From: CAZECE01 sp964510525
GTDB lineage: Bacteria > Pseudomonadota > Gammaproteobacteria > Pseudomonadales > JANQJO01
Assembly (NCBI GenBank): GCA_964510525.1
Contig: CAZECE010000059.1
Span: 1-10,286, forward strand
Direction of reading: 5' to 3'
Length of the DNA stretch: 10,286 bases
Shown here: positions 1 to 5,931 of the stretch, one piece after another
How the letters are laid out: each line of letters begins with the position of its first letter
Position numbering within the stretch: position 1 is the first letter of the stretch
The notes under the pieces: model-generated
Database searches by the model: none
The model's input: only the letters and a program-made list of their open reading frames with translations
Told to the model about the DNA's origin: nothing
Made by a program: the position numbers and the translations under genes

Positions 1-1
1 C

Positions 2-484
2 CTGGCAGATCAAGCCAGCTCTTATTATGGTTTGAGTTTAGGCTCCGTTCGTTACGAGCGAGATGAGCTGACCAATGCCATCAACCTGAGTGCTTTTTCG
101 GGTCGTTTAGGCAAATACTTTAATGAGTATTTTGCTTTCGAAGGCCGTCTTGGTTTTGGTAATGACAGTAAGTCAGCCGATCGTTCGGGCCGCTCGGTTG
201 ACGTCACCTTTGATAATTTTGTTGGCTTGTATGTTAAGTTTCATCCTGCTTGGATGGAGCAGGTGGGTCCTTATGGGCTGGTGGGTTTCAGTCGTGTAGA
301 GGCGACGGAAAAAGACCGGATATTCTTTCCTATTCCCTACGATGCTACGGGGATGACCGTCGGGTTTGGCGTCGACTTCTTTGTTTCAGAATACATTGCG
401 GTGAACGCCGAATGGGTGCAATTGGTTGATAAGGGTGGCTTCTCTGCGCATACTCTACAAGCGGGGTTTGTTACCTTTTATTAA
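2..484 (+). CDS. outer-membrane beta-barrel protein, 5' end outside the window
   Basis: The frame is open from the first bases of the window to TAA at 482-484, so the true start and signal peptide lie upstream. A TTG at 32 could be read as a start, but the codons before it (reading L-A-D-Q-A-S-S-Y-Y-G) look like a signal-peptidase site followed by the mature N-terminus of a porin-like protein. What is visible alternates hydrophobic and polar residues, is rich in Gly and aromatics, and has repeated strand-like segments such as FAFEGRLGFG, YGLVGFSRVE and IAVNAEWVQLV. It ends in Phe-Tyr, and a C-terminal aromatic residue is typical of barrels recognised by the BAM machinery. The mature length of about 158 residues fits a small eight-stranded OmpA-like barrel anchored in the outer membrane. 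The specific function is unknown. The following ppc gene starts 49 nt later and looks unrelated. Confidence 0.75.
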   Translation: MADQASSYYGLSLGSVRYERDELTNAINLSAFSGRLGKYFNEYFAFEGRLGFGNDSKSADRSGRSVDVTFDNFVGLYVKFHPAWMEQVGPYGLVGFSRVEATEKDRIFFPIPYDATGMTVGFGVDFFVSEYIAVNAEWVQLVDKGGFSAHTLQAGFVTFY

Positions 485-521
485 CGCCCTAAATTCACAA
501 AAAATCTTGAATCCAAATTGT

Positions 522-526
522 TAAGG
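522..526 (+). promoter_or_regulatory. ribosome binding site of ppc
   Basis: TAAGG lies 7 nt before the ATG at 534 and supports that start. The 49-nt gap after the barrel gene holds no convincing hairpin terminator or sigma-70 promoter, so ppc may be partly read through from upstream or use a weak promoter that I cannot identify. Confidence 0.5.
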
Positions 527-533
527 CCAGACT

Positions 534-3221
534 ATGGATACGGATATTCAGGCACCTCTGAGAGAAGACATTCGGTTATTAGGCGACTTGTTGGGCGAAA
601 CTTTGCGTGAGCAAGCCGGTGAGCCGATTTTTCAGCAAGTTGAAAAGGTTCGGTCTTTAGCAAAGGCCGCGTATCAAGAAGAACACGAAGATAAGTGGCT
701 GTCTTTGATTCAAGTGCTCGCGGGCTTACCCAATGAGTCTCTGCTGGCCGTGACGCGCGCGTTCAGTCATTTTTTAAATTATGCGAACATTGCCGAACAG
801 TACCACCGTGATCGTCGTCGTCGTGCCTATGAAAATGATCCCGCGGCCGAACCTCATATTGGCTCTATTGAAGAGCTGGTGCCTCGGTTACTTTCTCAGG
901 GAATTACCGAAGAGCAGTTATTTTCCACGTTAAATACGCTGCAAGTCGAGCTGGTCTTAACGGCTCATCCAACCGAGGTGGCCAGACGAACCTTACTTCG
1001 AAAATACCGAGACATTTATGGCATTTTAGGCAATTTGGATCGAGGTGATTTAACGCCCAGAGAGCGTCGTGGTCAACTCAATCGGTTAAAAAGGCGTATT
1101 ACCGCGGCTTGGCAAACCAATGAGATTCGTCGCGATAAACCCACTCCGGTTGATGAGGCACGTTGGGGGTTGGCAACCATTGAAACGACCTTGTGGCAAG
1201 CTGTACCGGATTGTATTCGAGAATTAGATAACCAATTATTTGAGCACACGGGTAAGCGATTACCGCCAAATGCCGTGCCCATTCGATTGGCCAGCTGGAT
1301 GGGGGGGGATCGCGATGGGAATCCTTTTGTGACGGCTAACGTCACTCGGGAAGTCTTGTTGTTGGCTCGTTGGCAAGCGGCGGATTTGATTTTGCGAGAT
1401 GTGTATCAGTTGCGCCAAGACCTTTCGATGCATGTCTGCAATGAGGCGTTGCGTGCTCGGGTGGGTGCAGATGAGCCTGAACCCTATCGAGCCTTACTCA
1501 GAGACATTCGGCAAAAGCTTGAAAATACGCGGGCATGGGCCGAAGCCGAACTGGAAGGTAAGCCTCATGAAGGAGCTATCTACCTTGCCACCGAAACCCT
1601 GTTGGAACCCTTGGAGTTGATGTATCAGTCGCTGGTCGACTGTAACTTATTGGAAATAGCGCAAGGCACTTTGCTGAATTTAATTCGGTGTGTGCAGTGT
1701 TTCGGGCTGAGTTTATTGAAGCTGGATATACGTCAAGATTCAGGACGTCATGCGGCGGTTATTGCGGCTGTGTGTGATTACTTGGGTATCACCAATGAAG
1801 CGGGAGCCGGTTATTTAGAATGGACTGAAGCCGAAAAACAGAGATTTTTATTAAAAGAGTTGGCCAGCCGTCGACCTTTATTGCCCACGCATTTTTCGGA
1901 TGATCCCGAGATTATTGAGGTGTTGGACACCTTTCGTTTGTTAGCCACGCAACCCGAAGAGTCGCTTGGGGCTTATGTGATTTCGATGGCGCGATTGCCA
2001 TCCGATGTTTTAACCGTGAAATTGTTGCAACAAGAATGCGGCTGTGTGCATCCGCAGCGAATTGTGCCGTTATTTGAAACCTTGGAAGATTTGCAAAATG
2101 CGCCTGAAACTCTTCATGCGTTGTTAAGTGTTGATGTATACAAAGCGGATATTGAAGGCCATCAAGAAGTCATGATTGGTTATTCGGACTCGGCCAAAGG
2201 CGCGGGTTTTTTTGCAGCGGCCTGGGCACAGTATCAAGCGCAAGAAGGTTTGTTGGCTGTGAGTCAGAAACACAATGTTCAGCTGACTTTTTTCCATGGC
2301 CGAGGCGGGTCGGTGAGTCGTGGCGGAGGGCCGGCCCATGCGGCTTTGTTGTCGCAACCGCCCGGGTGTTTGCAAGGGCGTGTTCGAGTGACTGAGCAAG
2401 GAGAAGTCATTCAGCATAAGTTTGGTAATGTGGACGTGGCGATTCGCAGCCTGCAGTTGTATTTGAGTGCTACGATGGAGGCGACTTTGGCGCCGCCACC
2501 AAAGCCATTAAGCGAATGGCGTGAAGTGATGCAGCAATTGGCGGAACGCTCTGTGCAAGAGTATCGGCACATTGTTTATGAATTACCGAAGTTTATCGAT
2601 TATTTTAAAGCGGTCACCCCGGAATCTGAGTTACAAAAGCTGCCTTTGGGCAGCCGGCCAGCGAAGCGCAAAAAACTGGATACCATTCAATCCTTACGAG
2701 CCATTCCTTGGGTCTTTGCTTGGACCCAGCCTCGATTGATGCTGCCAGCTTGGCTTGGAGTGGGTCAGGCGTTGCGAGAACAAATAGAGGCTGGTGATTT
2801 GGCTCAATTGCAGCAGATGCGTCAAGAGTGGCCGTATTTCCGTATGTTGATGGACATGCAGGAGATGGTGTTGGCGAAGGTCGATACGCATGTGTTTGAG
2901 TATTATCAAAAGCGCTTGTTGGAAGATTCCTCTTTAGAGCCTCTGGGGGCCGACTTGTTAAATCGTGTTGCTCAGACGCTAAAAGTAGTAGGTGAAACCA
3001 CAGGAAAAGCCATGTTGAGTGAGCTGCCTGTGCTTCAGCGGGCGATTCAGCTGCGCAACCCCTATTTAATTCCCCTACACATCACTCAAGTTGAATTATT
3101 ACGCCGCTTACGAGATGAGGCAGAAGAGCCGGGAACGGACCAAGAGCGTATTCCACAACTCCAGCAGGCGCTGATGGTCTCAATCGCCGGCATTGCAGCG
3201 GGGCTGCGTAATACTGGGTAA
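534..3221 (+). CDS. ppc: phosphoenolpyruvate carboxylase
   Basis: This cytoplasmic enzyme carboxylates phosphoenolpyruvate with bicarbonate to oxaloacetate and phosphate, refilling the TCA cycle. At 895 residues it is close to the E. coli enzyme (883). The catalytic His is in LTAHPTEVARRT at H145 (E. coli H138). The GGDRDGNP motif covers residues 257-264. The mobile catalytic loop FHGRGGSVSRGG contains H588, R590 and R596, matching E. coli H579, R581 and R587. The metal-site region IGYSDSAKGAGFFAA precedes it. The C-terminus is the family hallmark RNTG, so the gene is full length. ATG 534 has a good TAAGG box. In family members, allosteric control is by acetyl-CoA and fructose-1,6-bisphosphate (activation) and aspartate or malate (inhibition); this is known for the family and not read here. 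One oddity is an eight-G run at 1301-1308 that encodes the first part of GGDRDGNP. The neighbouring vapBC module has its own promoter, so ppc appears to be a single-gene unit. Confidence 0.98.
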   Translation: MDTDIQAPLREDIRLLGDLLGETLREQAGEPIFQQVEKVRSLAKAAYQEEHEDKWLSLIQVLAGLPNESLLAVTRAFSHFLNYANIAEQYHRDRRRRAYENDPAAEPHIGSIEELVPRLLSQGITEEQLFSTLNTLQVELVLTAHPTEVARRTLLRKYRDIYGILGNLDRGDLTPRERRGQLNRLKRRITAAWQTNEIRRDKPTPVDEARWGLATIETTLWQAVPDCIRELDNQLFEHTGKRLPPNAVPIRLASWMGGDRDGNPFVTANVTREVLLLARWQAADLILRDVYQLRQDLSMHVCNEALRARVGADEPEPYRALLRDIRQKLENTRAWAEAELEGKPHEGAIYLATETLLEPLELMYQSLVDCNLLEIAQGTLLNLIRCVQCFGLSLLKLDIRQDSGRHAAVIAAVCDYLGITNEAGAGYLEWTEAEKQRFLLKELASRRPLLPTHFSDDPEIIEVLDTFRLLATQPEESLGAYVISMARLPSDVLTVKLLQQECGCVHPQRIVPLFETLEDLQNAPETLHALLSVDVYKADIEGHQEVMIGYSDSAKGAGFFAAAWAQYQAQEGLLAVSQKHNVQLTFFHGRGGSVSRGGGPAHAALLSQPPGCLQGRVRVTEQGEVIQHKFGNVDVAIRSLQLYLSATMEATLAPPPKPLSEWREVMQQLAERSVQEYRHIVYELPKFIDYFKAVTPESELQKLPLGSRPAKRKKLDTIQSLRAIPWVFAWTQPRLMLPAWLGVGQALREQIEAGDLAQLQQMRQEWPYFRMLMDMQEMVLAKVDTHVFEYYQKRLLEDSSLEPLGADLLNRVAQTLKVVGETTGKAMLSELPVLQRAIQLRNPYLIPLHITQVELLRRLRDEAEEPGTDQERIPQLQQALMVSIAGIAAGLRNTG

Positions 3222-3243
3222 TGATTTGATGATCAAAGCCCAT

Positions 3244-3271
3244 TTGCAAAAATAGATATCGTGTATATACT
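3244..3271 (+). promoter_or_regulatory. sigma-70-type promoter of vapBC
   Basis: TTGCAA at 3244-3249 matches four of six -35 bases. After a 16-nt spacer comes TATACT at 3266-3271, which matches five of six -10 bases. Transcription would begin near 3278, about 30 nt before the antitoxin ATG at 3310. The -10 box sits inside an inverted repeat, as expected for an autorepressed toxin-antitoxin operon. Confidence 0.55.
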
Positions 3272-3281
3272 GTTGTATATA
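3264..3281. promoter_or_regulatory. inverted-repeat operator of vapBC
   Basis: TATATAC at 3264-3270 and GTATATA at 3275-3281 form a perfect 7-bp inverted repeat with the 4-nt spacer TGTT. It overlaps the -10 box. VapB antitoxins of the AbrB/SpoVT type bind short AT-rich inverted repeats in their own promoters, alone or with VapC, and repress the operon. Binding here is inferred from position and symmetry. Confidence 0.6.
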
Positions 3282-3309
3282 TTTTATGTAGGGCTCAGAG
3301 GTCTTAGTT

Positions 3310-3576
3310 ATGATAGAAACGCGTACTGCAAAACTATTTAAAAATGGTGCCAGTCAAGCGGTTCGTTTGCCTGCGGAGTTTCGATTTGAAGGTAATGAGG
3401 TTTACGCTACTCGAGATGATCAAACGGGTGACGTTGTGTTGTCTAGGCGGCCGGGCGCTAAAGCATGGGAAGACTTCTTTGCTTTGATGCATAACATAGA
3501 GGTCCCTGATGAATTTATGTCAGACAGGCCGATGAATCATCCCCCCGCTGACAAAGACCTCTTTGCTGATGAATGA
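3310..3576 (+). CDS. vapB: VapB-type antitoxin
   Basis: This 88-residue protein would neutralise the downstream PIN-domain nuclease and repress the shared promoter. Residues 6-31 carry the AbrB/SpoVT swapped-hairpin signature seen in VapB proteins (TAKLFKNGASQAVRLP followed by EFRFEGNEV), which forms the DNA-binding dimer. Residues from about 50 on are acidic and aromatic (AWEDFFALMHNIEVPDEFM), the usual extended tail that wraps around the toxin. The length is typical. The start is supported by AGAGG at 3297-3301, 8 nt upstream. The stop is separated from the toxin ATG by only 3 nt, so the two are translationally coupled. The module lies between ppc and an unrelated lipoprotein gene, as expected for a mobile addiction unit inserted among chromosomal genes. 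No flanking direct repeats were seen. Confidence 0.93.
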   Translation: MIETRTAKLFKNGASQAVRLPAEFRFEGNEVYATRDDQTGDVVLSRRPGAKAWEDFFALMHNIEVPDEFMSDRPMNHPPADKDLFADE

Positions 3577-3579
3577 TCT

Positions 3580-3999
3580 ATGAAGCCTTTGCATTTATTA
3601 GATACCGATATTTCAAGCTACATTATTAAAGGACGAACCCCGAAGTTGGAGGGGCAATTGGCCTTAGTTCCTCCAGATAGAGTATGTGTGTCAGCTGTTA
3701 CTAGGGCGGAGCTTCTATACGGCTTGAAGCGGCTTGCGACCAGCCATCCAATACATGTTGGCGTGCACCAATTTTTAAAAATCGTGCGAGTCATTCCCTG
3801 GGGTGGCGATGCAGCAGAATACTATGCGGATATTCTTCATCAATTAACCACCCAAGGAAAGTTGATTGGTGAGATGGATATGATGATTGCAGCGCATGCC
3901 CTTTCCGTAGGTGCTGTTTTGGTAACAAATAACATCAAGCATTTTGAGCGTGTTGATGCGCCGCTGGTTTTAGAAAACTGGATGAATACGGCTGGTTAG
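3580..3999 (+). CDS. vapC: VapC-type toxin, PIN-domain ribonuclease
   Basis: This 139-residue Mg-dependent endoribonuclease is predicted; enterobacterial VapC relatives cut initiator tRNA, but the target here is unknown. The four-acid PIN active site is visible. LLDTD supplies D8 (and D10), TRAELLYG supplies E44, and GEMDMMIAAHAL supplies D100 preceded by E98. The late motif VLVTNNIKHFERV (residues 113-125) is the usual C-terminal PIN strand with the TNN group. All catalytic positions are present, so the toxin is probably active when free of VapB. There is no strong Shine-Dalgarno box: the ATG lies 3 nt after the vapB stop, so translation probably depends on coupling, which keeps toxin below antitoxin. 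It ends 18 nt from the convergent lipoprotein gene, and no obvious terminator lies between them. Confidence 0.94.
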   Translation: MKPLHLLDTDISSYIIKGRTPKLEGQLALVPPDRVCVSAVTRAELLYGLKRLATSHPIHVGVHQFLKIVRVIPWGGDAAEYYADILHQLTTQGKLIGEMDMMIAAHALSVGAVLVTNNIKHFERVDAPLVLENWMNTAG

Positions 4000-4017
4000 T
4001 ATGTTTGGTTCGAATAC

Positions 4018-4764
4018 TTATTGATTGTTTAAGTTGGCGGTTAACTCTTGCGCCAATGCGGCCATTCCCTGATTAAACACGTGGGTAACGCCTGCTTGAA
4101 TTTGGTCGTCTGTAACATTATCAACATTGAAGCGAATGGCGCCTAAAAATTCTTCTGAAGCCGTTTCCGCTCTAAGGGATAACATCAATGTTAATGTCGT
4201 GTCTGGAGATTCTACTTGAGCAACGACCAATTTTCCTGATACGTGTAGATTCTGCGAAGCACGTTTGTTGAGAGGCGTTCTTGAATGGGTAAAGTAGTGG
4301 CTTTGGTGCATTGAATTAAAGAGTTCACGCTTTATATTTTCTTGGCTCAAGACTTTCTTAGCATTGGAAAAGAAGCCAAATTTTTTGCCGGTTAAGTTGA
4401 TGATGTCAATTTTGGCTTCATTGATGTGCCAGGCTGTATTGCTGGGCGATCGTGACGAGGTTGCTGGAAATTGGGTTCGCGCTTGTTTGGGGAAGGCGTA
4501 AGCTTGACCGCTGGGCTGGGTTTGCTCGCTGGGTTCAGACAATGGTCTCACTTTAGCCCCGGCTTTTGCTGCAAAGGTTTTGACCTCGCTTTCTGGAGCG
4601 GTGGGTTTGGTTTGGGCAGGTTTGGGCGCATCTGGGGATGCGCAGCCAATAAGTGTGATCATTAAGCCAATAAAAACGATTTTATGTGGGCCAACAAAAG
4701 CCGTATTAAGCAAGTTGATGGTGCGGGGGATGTAGGAAGTGAGGGGGATCAGGATAGTGGTCAT
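4018..4764 (-). CDS. putative lipoprotein of unknown function
   Basis: I do not recognise this 248-residue protein. A hydrophobic segment around residues 29-40 (KIVFIGLMITLIG) ends in a lipobox with Cys at residue 41, followed by Ala-Ser, so it should be lipidated. The lack of Asp at +2 suggests sorting to the outer membrane. ATG at 4764 gives an unusually long 40-residue leader. An in-frame TTG 18 codons downstream (complement of 4708-4710) would give a more normal leader of about 22 residues, but it has no clear ribosome site. Residues 42-110 are a Pro/Ser/Thr/Ala/Lys-rich linker. Residues 111-248 look folded: strand DIINLTG, helix ENIKRELFNSM, then strands LHVSGKLVVAQV and TTLTLMLSLRA, and a final helix. 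That order weakly recalls the LpoB/CsgG-type periplasmic fold, a guess only. It is divergent from nfuA and convergent with vapC. Confidence 0.75.
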   Translation of the reverse strand: MTTILIPLTSYIPRTINLLNTAFVGPHKIVFIGLMITLIGCASPDAPKPAQTKPTAPESEVKTFAAKAGAKVRPLSEPSEQTQPSGQAYAFPKQARTQFPATSSRSPSNTAWHINEAKIDIINLTGKKFGFFSNAKKVLSQENIKRELFNSMHQSHYFTHSRTPLNKRASQNLHVSGKLVVAQVESPDTTLTLMLSLRAETASEEFLGAIRFNVDNVTDDQIQAGVTHVFNQGMAALAQELTANLNNQ

Positions 4765-4861
4765 TGTAAGCTCTGAATCGTTATTTAAGGGCTATAAGTA
4801 GTAACCCAATAAATTAGCGGTTTTTCAAAGACTTTACTAAGAGTTTTCTAAGGTTTTTTAG

Positions 4862-4897
4862 GGCCGATCATGGAAACATGCGTTTCCATGATCGGCC
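4862..4897. promoter_or_regulatory. perfect 16-bp palindromic hairpin in the nfuA promoter
   Basis: GGCCGATCATGGAAAC at 4862-4877 and its exact reverse complement at 4882-4897 are separated by the 4-nt loop ATGC. The right arm contains the candidate -35 box of nfuA, and a short T run follows at 4900-4904. No plus-strand gene lies directly upstream, so it does not end an obvious transcript. It could be an operator, an insulating terminator in front of the promoter, or a remnant of a small palindromic element. Confidence 0.7.
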
Positions 4898-4911
4898 GAT
4901 TTTTATATAAT
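4883..4911 (+). promoter_or_regulatory. sigma-70-type promoter of nfuA
   Basis: TTTCCA at 4883-4888 matches four of six -35 bases. A 17-nt spacer leads to a perfect TATAAT at 4906-4911. The predicted start near 4918 gives a leader of about 26 nt before ATG 4944. The -35 box is inside the right arm of the hairpin at 4862-4897, so a protein bound to the palindrome would compete with RNA polymerase. Confidence 0.6.
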
Positions 4912-4943
4912 CGACTGTTTTAGAATCATGAGACAACCTCACT

Positions 4944-5642
4944 ATGTCAGTAACCGATATGTCAGCAACTGAGACAGACGCCGCCAAAGGCTCCCCCGAA
5001 AGTGCTCCAAGCGCTAAAAGCCCTTTTGAAAATCAGGAGGCCTCCCAAGATTCCTTAATTAAAATCACAGAAAGTGCCCAAGTGTATTTAAACGAGCTTC
5101 TGGCCAAACAAGACAAACCCGGAACCGGGGTGCGGATTTTTGTTGAGAAACCTGGTACGCCTTATGCCGAGTGTTGCATGTCTTATTGCGAACCCGATGC
5201 TCAAGAAGCTGATGATATTGCCATTCAGTTTGAGGGGTTTACGGCTTGGATTGAGAAAGCCAGTGAGCTGTTTTTGGTGGATGCGGTGGTTGATTATTCA
5301 AAAGAGCGCTTTGGCGGTCAACTGACATTTAAAGCACCCAGGTCGAAAATGGCTCAGTTGGGTGAAGACCCGACGTTGGAAGACCGGATTAATTACATTT
5401 TGTATTCCGAAATCAATCCTTCTTTGGCCGCGCATGGCGGTAATGTCACCTTGGTTGAGCTGGTTGATGATGAAAAAACCGCAGTGTTGCAGTTTGGCGG
5501 TGGCTGCCAGGGCTGTGCTGCGGTCGATATCACGCTAAAACAAGGCGTTGAAAAAACCTTGATTGAGCAGATTCCTGAGTTGGAACAGGTCAAGGACGTC
5601 ACTGACCATACCCAGGGTGAAAATGCCTATTACAAGCAGTAA
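4944..5642 (+). CDS. nfuA: Fe-S cluster carrier protein NfuA
   Basis: NfuA carries assembled [4Fe-4S] clusters to target enzymes in the cytoplasm. Two domains are visible. Residues 38 to about 137 form the degenerate A-type (IscA-like) domain with VRIFVEKPGTPYAECCMSYC, including C77, C78 and C82. Residues about 142-232 form the NifU-like domain with INPSLAAHGGNVTLVEL and the cluster-binding CxxC at C188 and C191 (GGGCQGCAAVD). The C-terminus ENAYYKQ is typical. At 232 residues it is about 40 longer than E. coli NfuA (191). The excess is an N-terminal low-complexity extension of about 37 residues, rich in Ser, Glu, Ala and Lys, before the conserved SLIKITESAQ. ATG 4944 fits the promoter spacing; ATG 4959 is an alternative start. 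No later in-frame start removes the extension. The Shine-Dalgarno sequence is poor. IscR often controls this gene in relatives, but no site was recognised here. Confidence 0.96.
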   Translation: MSVTDMSATETDAAKGSPESAPSAKSPFENQEASQDSLIKITESAQVYLNELLAKQDKPGTGVRIFVEKPGTPYAECCMSYCEPDAQEADDIAIQFEGFTAWIEKASELFLVDAVVDYSKERFGGQLTFKAPRSKMAQLGEDPTLEDRINYILYSEINPSLAAHGGNVTLVELVDDEKTAVLQFGGGCQGCAAVDITLKQGVEKTLIEQIPELEQVKDVTDHTQGENAYYKQ

Positions 5643-5644
5643 TG

Positions 5645-5667
5645 GATAGCCAATCCTTTTGGCTATC
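5645..5667 (+). terminator. hairpin after nfuA, possible terminator
   Basis: GATAGCCAA at 5645-5653 and TTGGCTATC at 5659-5667 make a perfect 9-bp stem with a 5-nt loop, starting 2 nt after the nfuA stop. No U tract follows, so it may act only as an mRNA 3'-end stabiliser or a weak terminator. It is the first of three hairpins in the 289-nt gap before htpG. Confidence 0.5.
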
Positions 5668-5673
5668 AGAATG

Positions 5674-5701
5674 GTCACTCCAAACTTGATTTGGAGTCCA
5701 G
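5674..5701 (-). repeat. REP-like palindromic element, copy 1
   Basis: Read on the minus strand this 28-bp unit is CTGG, an 8-bp stem arm (ACTCCAAA), the loop TCAAG, the exactly complementary arm (TTTGGAGT), then GAC. It has the same architecture as the unit at 5779-5806 but lies in the opposite orientation. The loop and flanks are identical, while the stems differ with pairing preserved. This is the pattern of intergenic REP/REPIN families. I recall CTGG-stem-TCAAG-stem-GAC sequences being common between genes in many proteobacteria, but copy number here cannot be checked. Confidence 0.65.
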
Positions 5702-5778
5702 TGAACAAAAGCACCGTGTAAGGTCATAATTCAATTATCTTAAAATGGTGGGGAGTTTTGGTTGAGGTGTTTTTACCC

Positions 5779-5806
5779 CTGGATGCCTGATCAAGTCGGG
5801 CATGAC
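5779..5806 (+). repeat. REP-like palindromic element, copy 2
   Basis: Plus-strand unit: CTGG at 5779-5782, arm ATGCCTGA, loop TCAAG, arm TCGGGCAT (one G-T wobble in the stem), then GAC ending at 5806. It faces copy 1 across 77 bp of otherwise featureless sequence. Two units in inverted orientation form a REPIN/BIME-like arrangement. The intervening 5702-5778 holds no gene that I can support. Confidence 0.65.
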
Positions 5807-5838
5807 GAAACTTTGTGGCTTTTTTAACAGGTTCCAAG

Positions 5839-5866
5839 CTTGAAAATTCGTTGTGCTGCCCCATAT
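5839..5866 (+). promoter_or_regulatory. sigma-32 heat-shock promoter of htpG
   Basis: CTTGAAA at 5839-5845 is a perfect sigma-32 -35 element. After a 13-nt spacer comes CCCCATAT at 5859-5866, a perfect match to the CCCCATNT -10 consensus. Transcription would start near 5874, leaving a leader of about 58 nt. This agrees with the known sigma-32 control of htpG in E. coli. Confidence 0.88.
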
Positions 5867-5882
5867 ATTCTTCGTAAGAATA
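5866..5882. promoter_or_regulatory. 7-bp inverted repeat at the htpG transcription start
   Basis: TATTCTT at 5866-5872 and AAGAATA at 5876-5882 pair perfectly around CGT. The repeat straddles the predicted start of htpG transcription. It could be an operator or, if transcription starts slightly upstream, a 5'-end hairpin in the mRNA. No known repressor site was recognised. Confidence 0.35.
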
Positions 5883-5931
5883 CTTAACTATACCCTCTAA
5901 CAATCGCTGTGAAATAAATAGGAGTCGATGA

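Noticed and set aside
32..34. TTG as the start of the first protein.
   Set aside because: The frame is open to the window edge and the codons before it look like a signal-peptide cleavage region of the same protein.
2124..2417. Minus-strand open frame inside ppc.
   Set aside because: It lies wholly opposite conserved PEP carboxylase motifs and its product has no recognisable features.
3998..4018. Inverted repeat AGTAT/ATACT between vapC and the lipoprotein gene as a bidirectional terminator.
   Set aside because: Only five AT-rich pairs with an 11-nt loop and no U tract, so it is too weak to call.
4471..4665. Plus-strand open frame opposite the lipoprotein gene.
   Set aside because: It is antisense to the Pro/Ala linker, with no ribosome site or family features.
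4799..4828. Minus-strand promoter for the lipoprotein gene using TTGAAA (complement of 4823-4828).
   Set aside because: The -35 is fair, but neither 17- nor 18-nt spacing meets a good -10, so the promoter cannot be placed.
5890..5931. RNA thermometer sequestering the htpG ribosome site.
   Set aside because: I tried pairing the leader CCCTCTA with the AGGAG region and found mismatches that break the stem; the sigma-32 promoter already explains heat induction.
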